From positions 35,765 through 99,764 of the forward strand of contig CAKTVB010000006.1 in the NCBI GenBank assembly GCA_934621295.1: DNA of 64,000 bases. The letters run 5' to 3'. Of this stretch, positions 59,232-64,000 are shown piece after piece. The stretch's first letter is position 1; the number at the start of each line of letters is the position of its first letter. The stretch comes from an uncultured Collinsella sp. (lineage in GTDB: Bacteria; Actinomycetota; Coriobacteriia; Coriobacteriales; Coriobacteriaceae). The notes beneath the pieces were generated by a model. The model was not told the DNA's origin, made no database searches, and saw nothing but the letters and a program-made list of their open reading frames with translations. Made by a program: the position numbers and the translations under genes.

Positions 59232-60422
59232 ATGAATCAACGCGTTTTATCCTGGCAGCAGCGGTATGGCCTCATCCTCTCGTTTGTCCTCGCACTCGCA
59301 GCTACTCTGCTTGCGTTCCCCATAACAGCACATGCCGCGGACGAAGCGGGGAATGTGTTTAGCAGCTCTTCGGACAACCCCTCCTCCATAGAAGGAGACC
59401 TCTATTGGATCGGGCGGGCACTCGACCTCGACAACACGACTGTCGGGCGAGATGTCCTCGCTGCCGGAGAAACCCTCGATATCGACAACACGCAGGTTGG
59501 CGGCTCAATTCGAACTGCAGGTAAAACCATCAATATCAGCAAAACAAATGTCGGCGGCAATCTCACCCTTGCTGGACAGTACATCACCGTCGATAAAAGC
59601 ACTTCTGTCGCAGGAGCCTATATCGCCGGACAGGACATCAACCTCTCCGGCACCGTAAAGACCGCCACGCTTTGCGGCGAGACCGTCGTTCTTGACGGCA
59701 CCGTCACGGGCAACGTGAGCGTCTATGCAGAAAAGCTCGTCATCACCAAAAACGCGAGCCTTCTTGGCAACGTGAAGGCAACCCTATCCGAGAAACCCAA
59801 AATCGACGACAACGCTCGCATCGCAAATCCTATCAATGTCACCCTTGATGAGGAGGAAGAAGATAAGGAAGCAACCCAGGGTATTGCAGGCATCCTCGGA
59901 ACCATTATGGGTTATTTCTTCTCGGGCATCAGCACCGCGGTTATTGCGCTGATCATCACATGGATTCTTCCCCACGCGGTGAATTCGAGTGCGGGCATCG
60001 CGCTCAAGCAGCCGTCCAAGATCATCGTCCCGGGCGCGCTCGCGCTCATCGCCATCGTGCCTACATTATTCATGATTATTGTCGCCGCCTTTGGAATCCC
60101 CGTAACCGGCATTCTCTCATTTACCGCAATTCAATGTGCAATCTTATGCATCCTAACTTGCATCCCCTTCGCCTCGGCAAGTCTTGCCCCAGCAGTGCTG
60201 AATTCCTTGTCGCGTCAAATCGCAACGGTTGTTGGAGGTTTTGCCGTCGGCGTTGTAAGCCATCTCCCATATATAGGCTTCATCATCGGAATTGCCTCCT
60301 TTATCTATCTGGCAGGCTATGTCATCCACAGCATCGGTGAAGGCGTGAAGGGAAATCGACCCCAGCCTCCCGCCAGTGGCCCAGACAGTCTCCCACCCAC
60401 GCCAGGCTCGCCCATTCAGTAA
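59232..60422 (+). CDS. Exported bactofilin-like (polymer-forming) protein with C-terminal membrane helices
   Basis: The 396-residue protein has a signal peptide (ILSFVLALAATLLAFPITAHAA, cleaved at about residue 36), then about 120 residues of short repeats resembling a bactofilin beta-helix (GRDVLAAGETLDI, GGSIRTAGKTINI, GGNLTLAGQYITV). An acidic linker (EEEEDKEA) follows, then four hydrophobic helices from about 225 to 375 and a Pro-rich tail. AAGGAGC precedes the ATG. Ordinary bactofilins are cytoplasmic and 100-200 residues; here the fold is predicted outside and tethered to the membrane. Function is unknown, possibly an envelope scaffold. Confidence 0.82.
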   Translation: MNQRVLSWQQRYGLILSFVLALAATLLAFPITAHAADEAGNVFSSSSDNPSSIEGDLYWIGRALDLDNTTVGRDVLAAGETLDIDNTQVGGSIRTAGKTINISKTNVGGNLTLAGQYITVDKSTSVAGAYIAGQDINLSGTVKTATLCGETVVLDGTVTGNVSVYAEKLVITKNASLLGNVKATLSEKPKIDDNARIANPINVTLDEEEEDKEATQGIAGILGTIMGYFFSGISTAVIALIITWILPHAVNSSAGIALKQPSKIIVPGALALIAIVPTLFMIIVAAFGIPVTGILSFTAIQCAILCILTCIPFASASLAPAVLNSLSRQIATVVGGFAVGVVSHLPYIGFIIGIASFIYLAGYVIHSIGEGVKGNRPQPPASGPDSLPPTPGSPIQ

Positions 60423-60501
60423 ACGCAGGAGCGGACAGAAGTCTATTCTTCTTCGATGCACTCATATTCGGGACCGCATCCCCAGGATCGCCGCCGGTCC
60501 C

Positions 60502-60635
60502 GCGATGAATGGCGGTTTTTCCAACATTTCTGAACGAGTGGCGGTTTTTGAAACGTCTGAGAGCAGACTACAGCTCCAACTCGCACGTTTTACCGCCACT
60601 CATTTCTAAATACACGTTTTACCGCCACGCATCGC
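60502..60635. repeat. Nested inverted/direct repeat element
   Basis: Two direct copies of TGGCGGTTTTT (60510 and 60539) are mirrored by two copies of CGTTTTACCGCCAC (60585 and 60615). Outer arms GCGATG/CATCGC and inner AGTGGCGGT/ACCGCCACT make the whole block symmetrical. No gene is visible from 60423 to 60733. Confidence 0.6.
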
Positions 60636-60733
60636 CCTCAGAAAGGGCAACGTGGACATAGCCAAGCATCAAAACGAACGATTACCCGCTACACATCATT
60701 ACCAAACGGCGGTACAGCCGTGCATCTCGACGC

Positions 60734-60773
60734 AAAAAGGGCGGCCACCGGCATCTCACCGGTGACCGCCCTT
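60734..60773 (-). terminator. Strong intrinsic terminator of typA
   Basis: AAGGGCGG/CCGCCCTT, extended inward by CACCGG/CCGGTG, is followed by TTT on the minus strand. It lies about 35 bases after the typA stop. Confidence 0.85.
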
Positions 60774-60805
60774 CAATCAATCAAGCGGACTATTGCCGAG
60801 CTACT

Positions 60806-62644
60806 CTACTTGCTCATATTGGCAGCGCGAACGGCGGCCTTCTTACGATCAATTGCATTGAGCAGGCGCTTGCGCAGACGAATATGCTTGGGCGTGACCT
60901 CGACCAGCTCGTCGTCGACGATATACTCCAGTGCCTCCTCGAGCGTGAAGGTGCGGGGCGGAACCAGCTGTACGGAAATATCGGACGTGGAGGAACGCTG
61001 GTTGCCCAGGTTCTTGGTACGCGCGATGTTGACCACCATGTCGCCCGGCTTGGAACGCTCGCCCACGAGCATACCCTCGTAGCACTCGGTGCCCGGCTCC
61101 ACAAACAGCTGACCGCGCTCCTGAAGCGTTCCGAGTGCGTAGGCAACCGCCTTCTCGGTGGACATCGAAATCATGGCGCCGTTGTTGCGTCCACCAATGT
61201 CACCAGCGTAAGGACCATACTCAAGGAACGTGTGGTAGAACACGCCCTCGCCGTGCGTCACGTTCATGATGCGGTTCTTGAGGCCCATGATGCCGCGGGT
61301 CGGGATCTTGAACTCAAGATGCGTAACCGTGCCGCTGGTGTCCATGTTGGTCATGATGCCGCCCGCGTTACCAAAGACCTCGACGACCTTGCCCGAATAC
61401 TCATCGGGGCACTCGACGACAGCTTGCTCCACCGGCTCCATCTTGTTGCCATTGGAATCCTGCTTAAACAGCACGCGGGGACGACCAACCTGGAACTCGA
61501 AGCCCTCGCGGCGCATGGTCTCCATCAGAACGGAAAGATGCAGAATGCCGCGGCCGGAAACCTCGACGCCGGTCTTATCGGGCAGCTCCTCGATCTTCAT
61601 GGTCACGTTGTTCTCGCGCTCGTTAAACAGGCGCTCCTTGAGCTGACGACCACCGACGATGTCGCCGTCGCGACCAACGAGCGGAGAGGTCGAAGGCTCA
61701 AAAACGATGGAGAGGGTCGGGGGGTCAATCTCGATAGGATCGAGCTCAACGGGATTCTCGGGGTCGGTGTAGACGTCACCGATATCGGTGGAGTCGATAC
61801 CCACGACAGCAGCGATGTCGCCCGCGCTCACTTCCTTGCACTCGGTGCGACCCAGATAGTCGAAGGTGAACAGCTGCTTGACCTGCGCCGTCCTGCGCTC
61901 GCCGTCATTCTTGACCACAAGGATGTTGTCGCCGTCATGGATGGTGCCGGAGTATACGCGGCCGATGCCAATGCGTCCGACAAAGTTCGAGTGATCGATA
62001 GTCACGCACTGCATGGCAAGAGGACCGTCCACGTCGACCTCGGGAGCGGGCATGTCGTCGACAATCATGTCGAGCAGCGGATACATGTCCATGTTGTCGT
62101 CATTGGGGTCAAGACGAGCAAAGCCGTTCATAGCGCTCGCATAGACCACGTGCTCCATGGCGAATTCGAGCTGCTCATCGGTGGCACCCAGATCTGCCAT
62201 GAGGTCGAGGCAGTCGTTATATGCCTTCTCGGGATCGGCACCGGGGCGGTCGATCTTATTGATGACGATCATGATGGAAAGGCCGGTGTCGATAGCGTGA
62301 CGCAGCACGAACCTGGTCTGGGGCATGGGACCCTCAAACGCATCGACCAGCAGCAGGGCGCCGTCGGCCATGCGCAGCACGCGCTCAACCTCGCCACCGA
62401 AGTCGGCGTGGCCCGGGGTGTCGAGAACGTTGATCTTCACGCCCTTGTACTCGATGGAAATATTCTTGGCCAAGATGGTGATGCCGCGCTCGCGCTCCTG
62501 GTCGTTGGAGTCCAGCACGCGCTCCTGCACCTGCTGGTTGGCACGGAAGGCATCCGTTGCGCGCAACAGTTTGTCGACCAGCGTGGTCTTGCCGTGGTCA
62601 ACGTGAGCGATGATCGCGATGTCCCTCAAGTGCTCTACACGCAT
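60806..62644 (-). CDS. typA: Translational GTPase TypA/BipA
   Basis: The 612-residue protein has G1 AHVDHGKTTLVDKLL, G2-region ERERGITI, G3 DTPGHADFGGEVERVL and G4 INKIDRPGAD, then EF-G-like domains II, III and V and the BipA-specific C-terminal domain (QLFVEPGTECYEGMLVGE ... LVEVTPKHIRLRKRLL). It is a ribosome-binding GTPase involved in assembly and stress adaptation. A short spacer with GGGGA stands before ATG 62644. It is apparently monocistronic, with terminators on both sides. Confidence 0.97.
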   Translation of the reverse strand: MRVEHLRDIAIIAHVDHGKTTLVDKLLRATDAFRANQQVQERVLDSNDQERERGITILAKNISIEYKGVKINVLDTPGHADFGGEVERVLRMADGALLLVDAFEGPMPQTRFVLRHAIDTGLSIMIVINKIDRPGADPEKAYNDCLDLMADLGATDEQLEFAMEHVVYASAMNGFARLDPNDDNMDMYPLLDMIVDDMPAPEVDVDGPLAMQCVTIDHSNFVGRIGIGRVYSGTIHDGDNILVVKNDGERRTAQVKQLFTFDYLGRTECKEVSAGDIAAVVGIDSTDIGDVYTDPENPVELDPIEIDPPTLSIVFEPSTSPLVGRDGDIVGGRQLKERLFNERENNVTMKIEELPDKTGVEVSGRGILHLSVLMETMRREGFEFQVGRPRVLFKQDSNGNKMEPVEQAVVECPDEYSGKVVEVFGNAGGIMTNMDTSGTVTHLEFKIPTRGIMGLKNRIMNVTHGEGVFYHTFLEYGPYAGDIGGRNNGAMISMSTEKAVAYALGTLQERGQLFVEPGTECYEGMLVGERSKPGDMVVNIARTKNLGNQRSSTSDISVQLVPPRTFTLEEALEYIVDDELVEVTPKHIRLRKRLLNAIDRKKAAVRAANMSK

Positions 62645-62713
62645 ACAGTTCCCCTTTGTCTACTATCGACATGACATGCAGCCAAAGCATAGGCGCTCCA
62701 GCTGTGATTCGGT

Positions 62714-62746
62714 ATAAAAAACTTCTCTATAGTAATAGAGTTTTAT
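62714..62746 (-). terminator. Intrinsic terminator overlapping the stop of the small acidic gene
   Basis: CTCTAT/ATAGAG arms with a four-base loop are followed on the minus strand by AAGTTTTTT. It separates the gene ending at 62743 from typA. Confidence 0.7.
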
Positions 62747-63192
62747 AGCAACGGAGGTTCTTCACCTGCGGGTTCAGGGTCGCTCCACATAAAGTTTTCG
62801 CCCTCACCGGCATGGGAGAACAAAACATACGCCGAATAAGCGACATCCATGCCGCATTCAAAGAAGCTCACCAAGATGGCGTCCTCATAATAGCCATCGA
62901 TATCAACGGCACCCGTGCAGGCGATAGCATAGCGCTCGATGGGCCCCACGCCTTCTTCGCTATAGCCCTGAGCATGGCCCTGTACAAAGGCACCCGCAGC
63001 GTCCAAACACTGTTCCTCGCCATCGTCGGTAAACGCCGCCTGGAAACAGTTGCTTTGAGCATCTTCTATAGCCAGGACAACACCGGGGTCTTCCCCTTCA
63101 GCGAGAGAATCAAGGTAGGCTCCCAACAGGCTACACACCATGCTGTCGAGGGCTTCGGATACCGATCCGGCATCACCGTGATTTTGTGCCAT
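62743..63192 (-). CDS. Small acidic protein of unknown function
   Basis: The 149-residue protein is strongly acidic, without signal peptide or membrane helix. Several cysteines (SMVCSLL, SNCFQAA, EQCLDAAG, AIACTGAV, FECGMDV) are scattered but form no clear metal motif. AGGAAAGGA lies about eight bases before the ATG. It lies 24 bases after the J-domain gene and is followed by a terminator, so the two may form an operon. I do not recognise the family. Confidence 0.7.
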   Translation of the reverse strand: MAQNHGDAGSVSEALDSMVCSLLGAYLDSLAEGEDPGVVLAIEDAQSNCFQAAFTDDGEEQCLDAAGAFVQGHAQGYSEEGVGPIERYAIACTGAVDIDGYYEDAILVSFFECGMDVAYSAYVLFSHAGEGENFMWSDPEPAGEEPPLL

Positions 63193-63216
63193 CGAGCAAG
63201 TCCTTTCCTGTTTACC

Positions 63217-63777
63217 CTAGAGCTCTTGTGCCTGCTGGGCAATCTCTCGCGCGCGGTCGCGTGTCTGCAGCAGTTCGAGAGAGCGCTGTTTGAGCACACG
63301 GATTTGATTTCCGAGCATCACCACATCAACCCCGCCCCACACAACGAGCATGGATGAGATGGAGAAGGCCAGCGCACCAACTGTACCACGAAGACGCGAG
63401 CTTACGAGCGCGACAACGAGGGAGATGATGAGCATGGTGATTCTGCCGTGTCGACGCTCGTTCATTGTGCGCAGGGAGGTGACCACCGCCAGGCGCGCCG
63501 TCTCGGCGGCGCGGGCACGAGCGGACGCTTCCATATAGATATCCTGAGCCGTAGTGGTTGCAGACACCGGCCGCCTCCCCGTACGACCTCGCAACAGAAC
63601 ATCGCGGGCCTCGTTGATAACGCGCATTTGCTGTTCCGCACGCTCGCGCAGGCGCTTACTCTTGCCGTACTTATCGGGATGGAGCATTTGCGCGAGTTCG
63701 CGATAGGCGGCGGTAATTTCATCTTGGGTAGCATCGCCCTCGAGCCCCAGAGCCGTCAATGCCTCTTCCCGCGTCAT
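63217..63777 (-). CDS. J-domain protein with C-terminal membrane segments
   Basis: The protein of about 186 residues begins with a J domain: REEALTALGLEGDATQDEITAAYRELA and the HPD motif in MLHPDKYGKSKRL, needed to stimulate an Hsp70. The second half has two hydrophobic segments (about 117-155) and a C-terminal helix. ATG 63777 follows GGGAGG; the frame extending to 63819 is unsupported. It is likely a membrane-tethered co-chaperone of unknown client. No dnaK is adjacent. Confidence 0.85.
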   Translation of the reverse strand: MTREEALTALGLEGDATQDEITAAYRELAQMLHPDKYGKSKRLRERAEQQMRVINEARDVLLRGRTGRRPVSATTTAQDIYMEASARARAAETARLAVVTSLRTMNERRHGRITMLIISLVVALVSSRLRGTVGALAFSISSMLVVWGGVDVVMLGNQIRVLKQRSLELLQTRDRAREIAQQAQEL

Positions 63778-63941
63778 AGCACCTCCCAAATGCAACGATA
63801 TATCGAATGCAATTGTCACATAACCGCGGCACGGGCTTATGCATGGCAGCTTTCTCCACTCAAAGGGTGGACAGACGGATGAGCTTTACATCTTTGGACG
63901 ATGGCGCCCTCACGGGATTCGATTCGCAGCACCTGCAACAA

Positions 63942-63972
63942 AAAAGCCGCAACCTCTCGGCTGCGGCCTTAA
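63942..63972 (-). terminator. Intrinsic terminator of the partial tRNA/tmRNA gene
   Basis: GCCGCAGCC/GGTTGCGGC arms with a GAGA loop are followed on the minus strand by TTTTTT, directly downstream of the RNA gene at the window edge. Confidence 0.8.
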
Positions 63973-63979
63973 TTTCAAA

Positions 63980-64000
63980 TGGTGGAGGTTAGGGGGATCG
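63980..64000 (-). tRNA. 3' end of a tRNA or tmRNA gene, cut by the window edge
   Basis: The minus strand reads CGATCCCCCTAACCTCC, A73, CCA. This is the end of a T-arm, a seven-base acceptor strand with U70, the discriminator A and encoded CCA, then a terminator. U70 and A73 would suit an alanine acceptor (tRNA-Ala or tmRNA) if position 3 is G, but the 5' half lies outside the window. Confidence 0.6.

Noticed and set aside
1..64000. CRISPR arrays, rRNA operons, intact insertion sequences, prophage
   Set aside because: No regularly spaced repeats, no rRNA signatures, no transposase or integrase frames were seen on either strand.

Overview
The window is a chromosomal segment of a GC-rich Gram-positive anaerobe, most likely a member of the Coriobacteriia close to Collinsella. 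This is inferred from gene content and protein style: LPxTG-type surface proteins with a class B sortase, an NfnAB pair, Tat/lipoprotein amino-acid binding protein, many strong AAGGAGG ribosome sites, and gut-type aromatic-acid decarboxylases. No rRNA is present to confirm it.

Positions 1-16,940 form the most unusual part: an island built around the prenylated-FMN (UbiX/UbiD) decarboxylase system. It holds four UbiD-family enzymes of two types. Two are LpdC-type (gallate/protocatechuate decarboxylase-like; 2946-4424 and 7588-9066) and are associated with two paralogous MerR regulators, one UbiX flavin prenyltransferase and a DASS-type anion symporter. The other two are BsdC/VdcC-type (11194-12651 and 14309-15760), each followed by a small BsdD zinc-ribbon subunit and each divergent from its own LysR regulator. 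The two LysR/UbiD divergent regions share an inverted repeat (ATAAC-N18-GTTAT) at the same distance from the decarboxylase start codon. Between the two halves lies a protein that appears to fuse an LpdD-like domain (gallate decarboxylase subunit D family) to a Nudix domain related to isopentenyl-diphosphate isomerase. That is a plausible cofactor-supply or cofactor-handling protein, because UbiX consumes dimethylallyl phosphate. The island looks like a multi-substrate machine for non-oxidative decarboxylation of plant or host hydroxyaryl acids.

Positions 17,000-30,000 carry housekeeping genes: a zinc-ribbon membrane protein, pth, the nfnA-nfnB electron-bifurcating transhydrogenase, pyroglutamyl peptidase, a cytidylate-kinase-like protein and a complete polar amino-acid ABC importer. 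These are followed by a YqeY-like protein, a PpiC-type foldase, an orphan PTS IIA and a Schlafen-AlbA_2 protein.

Positions 30,000-45,400 combine nucleotide synthesis (purF-purM-purN, purE, carA-carB) with a cell-surface block: a beta-helix surface protein whose LPKTG anchor is separated by a frameshift, an orphan LPKTG remnant, two long homopolymeric C/G tracts, a winged-helix protein, a CmpB-like membrane protein and a sortase B with a long cytoplasmic extension.

Positions 45,500-57,000 contain a membrane protein, an ABC exporter, an ADP-ribose-pyrophosphatase-like Nudix protein, purD, purA, dnaB, and the rpsF-ssb-rpsR-DUF2232-rplI block, nearly all on the minus strand. A 580-bp AT-rich region between dnaB and rplI contains no gene but several short repeats. 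Positions 57,000-64,000 carry a hotdog thioesterase, two tRNA-Ser genes with a duplicated 3' end next to them, a TRIC/UPF0126 channel, a secreted bactofilin-like membrane protein, typA, a J-domain protein and, cut by the window edge, the 3' end of a further tRNA or tmRNA.
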